Positions 15,323-22,768 of a stretch of 32,187 nt of DNA are shown here, piece after piece. The stretch's first letter is position 1; every line of letters starts with the position of its first letter. The position numbers were made by a program, and so were the translations under genes. The notes beneath the pieces are model-generated. The model saw nothing but the letters and a program-made list of their open reading frames with translations, was not told where the DNA came from and did not search any database. Source of the stretch: Candidatus Odyssella thessalonicensis L13 (GTDB taxonomy: Bacteria > Pseudomonadota > Alphaproteobacteria > Paracaedibacterales > Paracaedibacteraceae); the NCBI RefSeq assembly GCF_000190415.1, contig NZ_AEWF01000013.1:1-32187 (forward strand), written 5' to 3'.

Positions 15323-15380
15323 AATTACATAATAATATATGCCATAAAAAATATGGGGGGTCAAATTTTATTATGTAATT
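15323..15380. repeat. Inverted repeat, 13-bp perfect arms
   Basis: AATTACATAATAA (15323-15335) and TTATTATGTAATT (15368-15380) are perfect reverse complements separated by 32 bp that include a GGGGGG run. This could be a cruciform, a regulator site or the ends of a tiny mobile remnant. Confidence 0.5.
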
Positions 15381-15542
15381 AGATAAATCAAAAAATTTAT
15401 TAATGCTCTAGATTAAAGATATTTAGAGAATTAATAGACTTGAAATCAGTTAGTTTTTACACCTTATAGATAAAATTAGACTATATAAATAGTCCCTAAT
15501 CTGATTAACCGTAATAAGCGGGTAAAATTTTACTCTTTTCCT

Positions 15543-15639
15543 ATTTCATAGAGATTGCTTAATAAAGTCAAGTCTAGTATTTAATGCTTGCTTAAGATGA
15601 AAAGGTTAAGCGCATATCAATACAAGCTCTCTATGAAAT
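15543..15639. repeat. Inverted repeat, 12-bp perfect arms
   Basis: ATTTCATAGAGA (15543-15554) and TCTCTATGAAAT (15628-15639) are perfect reverse complements separated by 73 bp. Inside lies a smaller GCTTAA/TTAAGC hairpin. The arrangement resembles either a structured RNA or a short MITE-like element. Confidence 0.45.
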
Positions 15640-15688
15640 TATTTTAGAGCCAAGATAGCATATTAGTAAGCGTTTACTGTTTAGATCG

Positions 15689-15715
15689 TTGACATTCCTT
15701 GAAAAAGTATATATT
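15689..15715 (+). promoter_or_regulatory. Putative sigma-70 promoter for the 22-codon ORF
   Basis: A perfect TTGACA (15689-15694) is followed after 15 nt by TATATT (15710-15715), about 80 nt before a ribosome binding site and a tiny ORF. Spacing is short but the -35 is exact, which stands out in this AT-rich spacer. Confidence 0.45.
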
Positions 15716-15795
15716 TAAGAATCGTATGATTGATAAACCTAAAAATATCAACTTTAAGTTGAGCAAATATTATAATCAATAAAAGGAGACACACA

Positions 15796-15864
15796 ATGCA
15801 TGAGATCCATTTAGAAAATTTAGAGGCTTCACCAGCATTTGCTGTTGCTATACTTAAAAAATAA
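15796..15864 (+). CDS. Putative 22-residue peptide
   Basis: ATG 15796 follows AAAAGGAG (15781-15788) at a normal distance, downstream of a putative TTGACA promoter. The peptide begins M-H-E-I-H-L-E-N-L-E-A and ends F-A-V-A-I-L-K-K: an acidic N-half and a hydrophobic, Lys-ended C-half. Hairpin-forming repeats follow the stop. It is not recognised. It may be a leader peptide, a signalling or antimicrobial-type peptide, a small toxin, or the start of a lost gene. It points towards the 3' end of the LysR gene. Confidence 0.4.
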   Translation: MHEIHLENLEASPAFAVAILKK

Positions 15865-15883
15865 GAATTCTACAAATTATTAA

Positions 15884-15981
15884 TGTGCACCTAGTAAGGT
15901 TGTATTAGTAGAATATACAACGAATTTGTTTTAATCTTCTATCTTATATATATTTTCCTGTTAAATAAGAATAGGTGCACA
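15884..15981. terminator. Nested inverted repeats between the small ORF and the LysR gene
   Basis: TGTGCACCTA (15884-15893) and TAGGTGCACA (15972-15981) are a perfect 10-bp inverted repeat. Inside, GTTGTAT (15899-15905) pairs with ATACAAC (15915-15921), followed by GAATTTGTTTT. The inner hairpin can serve as a weak terminator for the small ORF, and the outer arms flank the whole unit. Confidence 0.35.
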
Positions 15982-16062
15982 GACTATTATCTTAGTAGTT
16001 AACTGTTTAATAATTTCTAATCTCTTGACCTGATCTTATTTAATGATAAGAATTTGATATTA

Positions 16063-16938
16063 TTACTTTGTACAGTTTGAAAGATGCTGTAGTAATTGTT
16101 TAATTACTCTGGACTTTTTACGTTCCTCATGAAATATAAAATACATCGGCGCTATAGGCTTTGGTATATCTGTTAAAATTTCAACAAGTTGAGTTTCCAC
16201 AATACTTGTCAAATCAGGTGCCTCTATAATTCCATAGCCATTGAGAGCGCATTGCATCATCCCGTGCAGAGAGTCAATTTGTATATAAGGCTTTCTAGGT
16301 TTTTCGTGAGCTCCCTTACCTAAGGTCAAAATGGAGTTTCCATACTGTGTATAGTATCTTTCCTTATATATTACTATGCGATGGTTATCTAAATCTTTTG
16401 GTTTTTGCGGTACTCCAAACTCATGCAAGTAATCGGGATGGGCAAAAAAGCAAACCTTTAGAGTGAAAAGCAGTTCTTGGATCAAGTGAGGTTGATGAGG
16501 TATAAAAGATCGAATGGCCACATCATAATCGCTGATATCGTGTATTTCTTCTCCTAGAGGAAAGATTTGTAATGTTAAATTGGGATATAGTTTTAAAAAT
16601 TCTTTTAGGTTTGGTATTAACCAATCGGTAGCAATATAAGGTAAAGCGGATATTTTGATATTTCCGTGAATCTCTTCTCCTTCAAAGAAATGTTTCTCAA
16701 TATTATCTGTGACAAGTACAATTTTTTCAGCAAAGACATACAAGCGTTCGCCCTGAGCTGTAAGGCGCATTCCTTTTACTCTCTCAAAGAGTTTTGTTTT
16801 CATACGTTGCTCTAGGGTAATAATAGCTCTACTTACGGCAGACTGTGTCATATTAAGTCTTTCAGCAGCTTTGCTTGTATTACCTTCTCGGGCAACCTCA
16901 TAGAAAACTTTGAGTCTCCAGATATCTAAGGGCTTCAT
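16063..16938 (-). CDS. LysR-family transcriptional regulator
   Basis: The 291-residue protein has the standard LysR layout. The N-terminal winged HTH spans residues 1-65 (L-K-V-F-Y-E-V-A-R-E-G-N-T-S-K-A-A-E-R-L-N; recognition helix T-Q-S-A-V-S-R-A-I-I-T-L-E; L-F-E-R near 51). A linker helix and a periplasmic-binding-protein-like effector domain (about 92-285: G-N-I-K-I-S-A-L-P, D-Y-D-V-A-I-R, L-N-G-Y-G-I near 236) follow. The ligand and regulon are unknown. No metabolic gene is divergently transcribed from it, so its target is not suggested by context; the nearest upstream gene, on the same strand, encodes a small exported protein. Confidence 0.9.
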   Translation of the reverse strand: MKPLDIWRLKVFYEVAREGNTSKAAERLNMTQSAVSRAIITLEQRMKTKLFERVKGMRLTAQGERLYVFAEKIVLVTDNIEKHFFEGEEIHGNIKISALPYIATDWLIPNLKEFLKLYPNLTLQIFPLGEEIHDISDYDVAIRSFIPHQPHLIQELLFTLKVCFFAHPDYLHEFGVPQKPKDLDNHRIVIYKERYYTQYGNSILTLGKGAHEKPRKPYIQIDSLHGMMQCALNGYGIIEAPDLTSIVETQLVEILTDIPKPIAPMYFIFHEERKKSRVIKQLLQHLSNCTK

Positions 16939-17284
16939 TCCAATCTAGTAGCCTTAAAAATATTTCAGGGTTTATTATAATAGCAAACTGTTAAATTTTT
17001 TATTAATTCTTTTCCAAAAACATTATGTTTACCTTATAAATAAATCGTTTGTAAGAGCTCCGATAATTAAGCTTTGCTGATTTGTGATTGTATCTGAATA
17101 GGAGAGAGCGAATCCTTCTTTAGTATTGATAGATAGGAACTTTAATCTGTACTTCAAGCAAAAAAATGAAATTTTCAAACAGAGATTTAATGTTCGCCTT
17201 TTAGAAAAGTAAGATAGAAGATCATTAAAGGAGAAAATGAGCGCTTTGTAGGATAAAGCCTCACAATTAACAATAATAAATGGT
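16939..17284. other. Spacer upstream of the LysR gene
   Basis: AT-rich with no credible gene. It should contain the LysR promoter. A plus-strand AAAGGAG followed by ATG (17237) leads only to a 4-codon ORF ending in TAG, which looks like the stump of a lost gene. Nothing else is recognised. Confidence 0.4.
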
Positions 17285-17311
17285 TTCTTCCCTGCTTATC
17301 ACAGGGAAGAA
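17285..17311 (-). terminator. Strong hairpin, probable terminator of the small exported-protein gene
   Basis: TTCTTCCCTG (17285-17294) pairs perfectly with CAGGGAAGAA (17302-17311) around a 7-nt loop. On the minus strand it starts 19 nt after the stop at 17330 and is followed by ACCATTTATTATT, a moderately T-rich stretch. Confidence 0.6.
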
Positions 17312-17329
17312 TCTGCTGAGAAATTTACT

Positions 17330-17527
17330 TTAAGATTTAGAGCACATATTCTTATAAGCTTCTGAGTACTTTAAAAGTGGACAGTGTGTGTTAATTACGA
17401 GACGCAAAGCTAGAAAGTCGTTTTGAGGACACTCAAAGGCCCCTAATTTTTTGGAGTCCGAACAAAGAACCGGAATGAGAACCACTAATCCAAATAAAAA
17501 CAAGATAGCACAATTAAACTTTGTCAT
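17330..17527 (-). CDS. Small exported Cys-containing protein
   Basis: The 65-residue product has a signal-peptide-like hydrophobic core (A-I-L-F-L-F-G-L-V-V-L-I-P-V-L-C-S). The mature part of about 40 residues contains cysteines at C33, C49 and C62 (F-E-C-P, T-H-C-P, N-M-C-S), so a disulfide is possible after export. GAGGAGAG lies just ahead of the ATG, and a strong hairpin follows the stop. No family is recognised. A periplasmic or secreted small protein is the limit of what can be said. Confidence 0.6.
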   Translation of the reverse strand: MTKFNCAILFLFGLVVLIPVLCSDSKKLGAFECPQNDFLALRLVINTHCPLLKYSEAYKNMCSKS

Positions 17528-17635
17528 AATCTCTCCTCTACTATTTTGATAATATAGTTATAACTTTAAACTCATCGCCCAGAAAGAAAAAATTTGAGAA
17601 AAATTGATCTATTTATTTTTTGCTTATTATTACTG

Positions 17636-17902
17636 TTACTTGTTTAAAAATTCTTGTGCTTTTAGTTGCCATACATTCAAGACACCCTCTTCACTTCTTG
17701 CCGTCTGCTTAACTTCAAGAAAAGCTCCCAATAAACTTAATGCCAGAGATTGCATCGCCGGATCTTTTTGTAGGTCGCTTCCTGGTACAATTCCGAGCGT
17801 TTCAAACAGCCCCGCTTTCTCAATTAATCCGCCCAGTTGAATTAAAGTTCGGGTGCGTGCTTTACGAAATCCATAGGAGGCCATGCCCGTTTGATTTTTC
17901 AT
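17636..17902 (-). CDS. traD: TraD-like conjugal transfer protein (Ti/RAGE type)
   Basis: The 88-residue basic protein carries the TraD(Ti) signature K-A-R-T-R-T-L-I-Q-L-G-G-L-I-E-K-A-G-L, followed by a helical tail (S-L-A-L-S-L-L-G-A-F-L-E). In Ti plasmids and Rickettsiales elements this small protein is encoded next to TraC and divergently from TraA, and is thought to be an accessory DNA-processing factor. ATG 17902 has AGAAGG ahead of it, but the same frame is open to about 17975 and upstream reads as family-like sequence (E-K-L-K-R-L-N-R-E-E-I-K-L-R-Q-K), without an ATG, GTG or TTG. The natural N-terminus may thus have been longer. Confidence 0.75.
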   Translation of the reverse strand: MKNQTGMASYGFRKARTRTLIQLGGLIEKAGLFETLGIVPGSDLQKDPAMQSLALSLLGAFLEVKQTARSEEGVLNVWQLKAQEFLNK

Positions 17903-17975
17903 TCGATATACCTTCTGCCGGAGCTTTATCTCTTCTCGGTTTAAGCGTTTTAATTTCTCGAAAAGAATACAACTT

Positions 17976-18200
17976 TTATGCCCCGGGAAACGTGGTCGAT
18001 AGCTTGAGCCAGTCCTCCTTTGATTTCCCTGAATGATTCCATCCTTGTTGAATCAGAGTTAAGGCTAAGGATGGTGAAAAGTCATCACCTAAAATCTTCT
18101 GGGTTTCTTGATAGAAGTTCTCTGCGATTTTGCTTTGTAATTTTTGCTGCTCAGCTTGGAGCTCTTGAAGCTTTTTGGACAGATTATCTATTTTCTTCAT
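17976..18200 (-). CDS. traC: TraC-like small conjugal transfer protein
   Basis: The 74-residue protein begins with a heptad-rich helix (M-K-K-I-D-N-L-S-K-K-L-Q-E-L-Q-A-E-Q-Q-K), then D-D-F-S-P-S-L-A-L-T-L-I-Q-Q-G-W. The call rests mainly on its place: first gene of a leftward pair with the TraD-like gene, divergent from traA across an oriT-like region, the order traD-traC-oriT-traA of Ti plasmids. AGGATC precedes the ATG. Sequence similarity to TraC is weak by eye, so it may be an unrelated accessory protein. Its last codons (F-P-G-A, then stop) run into the open frame of the TraD-like gene at a GGGG run, where a frameshift is possible. Confidence 0.55.
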   Translation of the reverse strand: MKKIDNLSKKLQELQAEQQKLQSKIAENFYQETQKILGDDFSPSLALTLIQQGWNHSGKSKEDWLKLSTTFPGA

Positions 18201-18392
18201 AATGATCCTATTCAGTAGTAGTTAAGGAATTTCTCCCTTAACAATTCCAATATGTCGCTTATAAGAATAGCGTATCAAATGGTTAACATTTTCTGCAAGT
18301 CCGAAGCAATAAAAAATTGCAAGGCGCGCTTACACGTTGCATAATAGCAACAGACGCTTCGTTGCAAGCAACGTCGATTTAACTGGGTAAAA
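18201..18392. other. oriT: oriT-like region between traC and traA
   Basis: This 192-bp divergent region contains AAGGCGCGCTTACACG (18321-18336). From memory it resembles the nick region of Ti/RSF1010-type (MOBQ) origins, which have AAGGGCGC followed by a short A/T-rich or CTTACG stretch. Next to it are ACGTTGC (18334-18340) and the hairpin CGTTGC-AA-GCAACG (18360-18373), whose arms repeat the same word. Inverted repeats beside nic are typical of oriT. TraA, encoded immediately to the right, would be the cognate relaxase. The exact nick position is not claimed. Confidence 0.6.
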
Positions 18393-21300
18393 ATGGCAAT
18401 TTATCATGGACATCTCAAAGTCTTAAGTCGATCCGACCGGAGTACGGTGGGAGCGCTCGCCTATCGCAGTGGAACGAGTCTCAATGATGAGCGTACGGGC
18501 GAAATCTTTAATTACCGTAATAAGGCTGTCGAGCATGTCGAATTCTTAACCCCAGAAAACGCACCTCAGTGGGCCAAAGATCTCAAATTATTAATTGAAA
18601 CAGATCGAGAAAAAGGGGTCCAAAAGCTCTCAACCATCGCTGAGGCGGAAGAAAAAAGAGTTGATTCACGCGTCTATAAGGAGTTTGAATTTTCTCTTCC
18701 CGCTGAGCTTACCACTGAGCAAAATATCGCCTTAATTCGAGAGTTTATTCAGGACCAATTTTGTCAACGGGGGATAGCTGTTCTAGCCAATTTCCATGAT
18801 GATTGTGAGCCGGAATCAGGTCAGAAAAAACCTCATTGTCATGCTGTTTTATTGACGCGGGAACTTGCCGAAATGGGGCTATCGAAAGATAAAAATCGTG
18901 ACTGGGATAAGAAGGAACTTTTATTAGAATGGCGTGAACAATTAGCTGCTTATACGAATTTTCATCTTCAGCTCCATGGCCATCAAGTGCGCATTGATCA
19001 CCGGTCTTATGCGGAGCGCGGCATCGATATTGAACCTCAACCCAAACTCAGTCGTAGTGTCCAAGAAATGGAAAAGCGGCACGAGAAAAGTCACCGTTCC
19101 GTAAAGACGGATAAGGCTCAAGATTATCAGCATATTAAGCTCAAGAATTTGTATCGACTTATGAGGCGCCCAGAGTTGGTTTTTGATATTCTTCATAAGT
19201 CGCAATCCACCTTTATGTGGGGCGATATCCAACGGATTTTAGCTCGCTACATTGACGACCCAGAAGTCTTTCAAGTCTGCCAGGCTTACCTTAAGAATTC
19301 TTCAGAATTAAAGCTGCTGCGGGAGACCGAGCAAGGACATGTTTTTACCACGCAGACAATGCTTAAAAAAGAGCTCAGCTTGGTTCATAACGCTCAAGAG
19401 CTCAGTCAAGAAAAAGGATTTAAAGTCACGAAGCAAAGCCATCAAGAATTTGTTGCCATTTACGACAAAAAATATGAGAAACGTGGAGGCTTGTCGTCGG
19501 ATCAGAAACAAGCTTTAGCTCATATCCTTGACGATAAGAAATTGGTGGCTATGGTGGGCTATGCCGGGACCGGCAAGACCTCCATTCTCCAGTGTGCTCA
19601 AGATATTTGGCAAGCCAACGGATATAAGGTTTATGGCTTCGCTCCTACTGGAAAGGCCGCCCAAAATCTGCAAACAGATGGCATTAAGTCGATGACTGTT
19701 CATAAGTTCTTGCGTCAATATCAGCAAGGTCGCAGCCAGTTTAATGCAAAATCAGTTCTCATCCTCGATGAAGCAGGGATGATCGATGTGAATCGCTTTG
19801 AAGAGGTGCTCAGTGCGGTCCAAAAGCTGGGGGTTAAACTGGTTACTGTCGGAGATGGGCGTCAGCTTCAGCCGATTGAAGCGGGAGCTGCTTTCCGCCT
19901 TGTGACCCAAGAAACCGGCGTAGCCACATTAAAGACGGTTATCCGTCAAGAAGTGGTGTGGATGAAAGAGGCCACGCGTCATTTTGGTCAAGGTAATGCA
20001 GCTATGGCTCTTAGCCAGTATGTGAACCAAGGCTGCATTAAATTGGTCCAAGATCCTCTGCCAGATCTCTCTGCTCTCGTTAAGCAACAGAATTACGCCG
20101 GTCTGGTCGACGCTTTTAATCTCGCAGTCCGGTCTCAGAAATTAGCGGGCTGGACATTAAGAAGTGATATTGACTTGACAGAGGCGGAGCGAACAACTGG
20201 GAAGCAAAAGATTGATCTCTGGAAAACTGTCGAAAAGCAGGCGGCCCAAAGCATTGCCGCGAACCTAGATGCTTGCCGAGAGCATATCCTAGCTTATCAA
20301 ACAGACCCGAGTCGTCTGGCTGAAAACGTGGTTGATCCCTCGAATAGGCATCAGCGGCAATTAAAGGCTAAAGAGATGGCCCGCAACTGGCAGTTTAAAC
20401 TTCACGATAGTCGCAACTATGAGTTTAAGTGTAATCCGCGTCACGGAGCCATGACAGCTCTGATTCAAGACTGGCATCAAGGAATTCAAGCAGAACCAGA
20501 TAAGAGTCATATCATTATGGCGTATACGCTCAAAGAGACCGAAATGCTCAATGAGCAAGCTCGCAAGTTGCGCCTCCAAGATGGTGCACTTGGAAAAGAG
20601 AGCTTTTCTCATAGGATTACCCGCCTTGATGAGGATGATTTTGGGGATGAAACGCGAACAGTGCGACAACGAGCTTTTGCGCGAGGGGATCGTCTGTTAT
20701 TTATGAAGAATGACCAGGGTCTGGAGGTCCGTAATGGAATGCTCGGCACCATTGAGAAGATCAATGCTCGCACCATCACAGTTCGCTTAGATGGCAAGGA
20801 AGAGAAAACCGTTTCCTTTGCTTCGAAACTTTATCCTTACTTTGATCTGGGCTGGGCCATTAATATCAATAAGCAGCAAGGTGCCACCAACCATAAGAGC
20901 TATATCTTAGCCTCAAACCATTTCAACAGTAATCTCTCCTATGTCGCTTTAACTCGCCACACGGAAGAAGCGCGCGTTTATGCAAGCTCTCAAGAATTCT
21001 GGACTGACTCAGTGTTAGTCAAACAGATGGCAAAAAGCCAGGAGAAGCTCTCTTCGCTGGATTACATTGATCCTGAGCAGGCTCTAAAGCTAGCCCGCCA
21101 AGAAAACTCCATTATCACAGAAGCTCTCGGCCGAGTGAGTCAACAGCTCAAAGCGATCCACTACACAGCTAAGCGAGGACTGACGCGTTGGTTAGGCAAG
21201 GAACCGCGCTTTGATCAGATCTTAGAGATTGCACCCACATTGAGCGAAGCTCAACGGCAGCCTCTCCTTCCCAAGGAAAAAGCTGTAAGTTCGCTAGAAG

Positions 21301-21830
21301 ACCCTCTTCTTGCCAAGCCTTCCTATGAAAAGAGGATCGAAGCTCTCTATCAAGCTCAAGCTGACCAACACATGAGAGCAACCACCGGCCGTAGCCTCAG
21401 GGATTATGAGACGGCTATGAGTCAATTTATGGACTCTTATAAGGCAACACCGCATTTGGCCAAACCCTCGCTCGACTTATCTCCCCCTGCTCACCCCCAA
21501 GATCAGACGTATGAGCAACGGATGGCACAGTTATTGCAGAAGTTTGAGCCAAACCACCACAGTATCGACTCTTTATCCTTAGAAGATAAAGTGGCTCAGT
21601 TTACTCAGAAATATCAGGACTATCAGCAAGCAGTTCAAGAAGGTCGACTCTCTTCTGAAGATAAAGAGGCCTTTATCAAACAAACTGCTGAGTTTGCCAA
21701 AGATCCAAGCGTTATGACTTCTTTAACACTCTCAGATCCAGAGCTTAAGCAGGATATTGATCGCTTATTAGATTTTAAAGAACAGCAACAAACGCCAACT
21801 ATTAAGAGAGATTACGATCTCAGTCGATAA
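18393..21830 (+). CDS. traA: TraA conjugative relaxase-helicase (MOBQ, Ti type)
   Basis: The 1145-residue protein is full length. The N-terminal MobA/MobL relaxase (about 1-220) shows A-L-A-Y-R-S-G (21-27), the metal-binding histidines H135 (N-F-H-D-D), H148 and H150 (P-H-C-H), and D-H-R-S-Y-A-E-R-G (202-210). A RecD-like helicase follows: Walker A G-Y-A-G-T-G-K-T-S at 389-397, Walker B L-I-L-D-E-A-G (456-462), G-D-G-R-Q-L-Q-P, and late motifs I-N-K-Q-Q-G-A and Y-V-A-L-T-R. The C-terminal 200 or so residues are charged and helical. The protein nicks oriT, stays bound to the 5' end, and unwinds the strand for transfer. It is followed 9 nt later by a membrane protein gene. Its G+C is visibly higher than that of the genes to the left. 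Confidence 0.95.
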   Translation: MAIYHGHLKVLSRSDRSTVGALAYRSGTSLNDERTGEIFNYRNKAVEHVEFLTPENAPQWAKDLKLLIETDREKGVQKLSTIAEAEEKRVDSRVYKEFEFSLPAELTTEQNIALIREFIQDQFCQRGIAVLANFHDDCEPESGQKKPHCHAVLLTRELAEMGLSKDKNRDWDKKELLLEWREQLAAYTNFHLQLHGHQVRIDHRSYAERGIDIEPQPKLSRSVQEMEKRHEKSHRSVKTDKAQDYQHIKLKNLYRLMRRPELVFDILHKSQSTFMWGDIQRILARYIDDPEVFQVCQAYLKNSSELKLLRETEQGHVFTTQTMLKKELSLVHNAQELSQEKGFKVTKQSHQEFVAIYDKKYEKRGGLSSDQKQALAHILDDKKLVAMVGYAGTGKTSILQCAQDIWQANGYKVYGFAPTGKAAQNLQTDGIKSMTVHKFLRQYQQGRSQFNAKSVLILDEAGMIDVNRFEEVLSAVQKLGVKLVTVGDGRQLQPIEAGAAFRLVTQETGVATLKTVIRQEVVWMKEATRHFGQGNAAMALSQYVNQGCIKLVQDPLPDLSALVKQQNYAGLVDAFNLAVRSQKLAGWTLRSDIDLTEAERTTGKQKIDLWKTVEKQAAQSIAANLDACREHILAYQTDPSRLAENVVDPSNRHQRQLKAKEMARNWQFKLHDSRNYEFKCNPRHGAMTALIQDWHQGIQAEPDKSHIIMAYTLKETEMLNEQARKLRLQDGALGKESFSHRITRLDEDDFGDETRTVRQRAFARGDRLLFMKNDQGLEVRNGMLGTIEKINARTITVRLDGKEEKTVSFASKLYPYFDLGWAININKQQGATNHKSYILASNHFNSNLSYVALTRHTEEARVYASSQEFWTDSVLVKQMAKSQEKLSSLDYIDPEQALKLARQENSIITEALGRVSQQLKAIHYTAKRGLTRWLGKEPRFDQILEIAPTLSEAQRQPLLPKEKAVSSLEDPLLAKPSYEKRIEALYQAQADQHMRATTGRSLRDYETAMSQFMDSYKATPHLAKPSLDLSPPAHPQDQTYEQRMAQLLQKFEPNHHSIDSLSLEDKVAQFTQKYQDYQQAVQEGRLSSEDKEAFIKQTAEFAKDPSVMTSLTLSDPELKQDIDRLLDFKEQQQTPTIKRDYDLSR

Positions 21831-21839
21831 GGAGAAAAA

Positions 21840-22421
21840 ATGACATCAGTCGCGGAAAAGACCCCCTCAGAGCAGCTTCAAGATCTCACAAATACCTTGT
21901 ATTTGATTAACGGGCTCCATACCAAGATTGCTCAAGAAATAAAACTGATGGCCACAACGGCCAGCCAGATGACAGTCGCCACGAGCGGTTTTCAGGAATG
22001 CTTAGGAATATTAGAAGCTGAGACCCATCAGTTGATCCCGACGCTCCAAAATGAGAGCCGAACCATGGCGCAGAAGATTGGTCAAGAAGCAGGTCAACAT
22101 TTTGTCAAGACGTCTACTGAGCACGTTGAAAAGATCTTAAGCAGATTACAAACGAAGACAACTGCCATTGAGCACAATCTCGAGGAGTGCCATAAAAAAA
22201 TTAATTTCTTTTCAAGGACAACCCTAATTCTGGTCCTCGTTTCTACTTTAATTGGCGGTCTACTCGGCGGTGGACTCGTGCATTATCTGTTTCCTCCTTT
22301 AGATGCAAAGACAGCCGCACAGATACGATATGGTGAATCCCTCCTCAATAATTGGATGAAGTTAGATAAAAAGGACCGTGATAAGTTGGTTATCCTTTTG
22401 CCTTCAAGTCCTAATAAATAG
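21840..22421 (+). CDS. Coiled-coil single-pass membrane protein, transfer-associated
   Basis: The 193-residue protein has a long soluble helical N-terminal part (about 1-122, likely coiled coil), one strong membrane segment with a glycine zipper (T-L-I-L-V-L-V-S-T-L-I-G-G-L-L-G-G-G, about 127-146), and a short C-terminal tail. The layout resembles MobB/MbeB-type accessory proteins that help a relaxase reach the membrane channel, but the sequence is not diagnostic. It starts 9 nt after the traA stop, with AAGGAG overlapping that stop, and a clear terminator follows, so traA and this gene form a two-gene operon. Confidence 0.65.
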   Translation: MTSVAEKTPSEQLQDLTNTLYLINGLHTKIAQEIKLMATTASQMTVATSGFQECLGILEAETHQLIPTLQNESRTMAQKIGQEAGQHFVKTSTEHVEKILSRLQTKTTAIEHNLEECHKKINFFSRTTLILVLVSTLIGGLLGGGLVHYLFPPLDAKTAAQIRYGESLLNNWMKLDKKDRDKLVILLPSSPNK

Positions 22422-22429
22422 AAGTGAGA

Positions 22430-22471
22430 GACCGGATAACTCCTAGTCGGGTTATCTGGTCGGGGTTTTTT
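22430..22471 (+). terminator. Rho-independent terminator of the traA operon
   Basis: GACCGGATAAC (22430-22440) pairs with GTTATCTGGTC (22451-22461), with one G-T pair and a 10-nt loop, followed by GGGG and TTTTTT (22466-22471). Confidence 0.85.
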
Positions 22472-22768
22472 GCCCCTCATCGCAATATTATCTGAGCCCT
22501 TCTTGAAAGCCTTGCTATCCTTTTACACTCCACCTGAACTTTGTTTAATTAGAACTCCCCTTCAAATAAAATTTGAAGTATTTTCCTAATGTTATTAGAT
22601 AATTACTAAATCTTTTTGCCATAAATTTAATCATGAAGAGAAAAAAATACTATTTTTGAACATTGCCAATTTTCTAAAAAGTTTCTAAAACCTCATTCAA
22701 ATACATTTGTGCTTGGTTGCTAGCCTCTGTGATTGTGTGTCATGGAGGCTTTGTTGTGAGGTCGGTTT
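22472..22768. other. Upstream region of the giant toxin gene
   Basis: No gene is seen. The region is AT-rich, in contrast to the coding sequence on both sides, and must contain the promoter of the following gene. GTGAGG at 22756-22761 is the only ribosome-binding-like sequence near the ATG at 22769. Confidence 0.4.

Larger units (their letters stand above)
15075..15688. other. AT-rich gene-free spacer with inverted repeats
   Basis: No protein-coding frame is convincing. The region is very AT-rich and holds two long inverted repeats (listed separately) plus a G6 run at 15355-15360. Multiple stops occur in all frames. It may hold regulatory DNA, a small RNA or the remains of a mobile sequence. 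Confidence 0.4.

Noticed and set aside
15075-16062. tRNA or other standard RNA gene in the long spacer
   Set aside because: No cloverleaf, T-loop (GTTCGA) or CCA pattern fits; the inverted repeats are not arranged like a tRNA.
17237-17251. AAAGGAG plus ATG with only four codons before TAG
   Set aside because: Too short to be a gene; probably the stump of a lost gene or chance.
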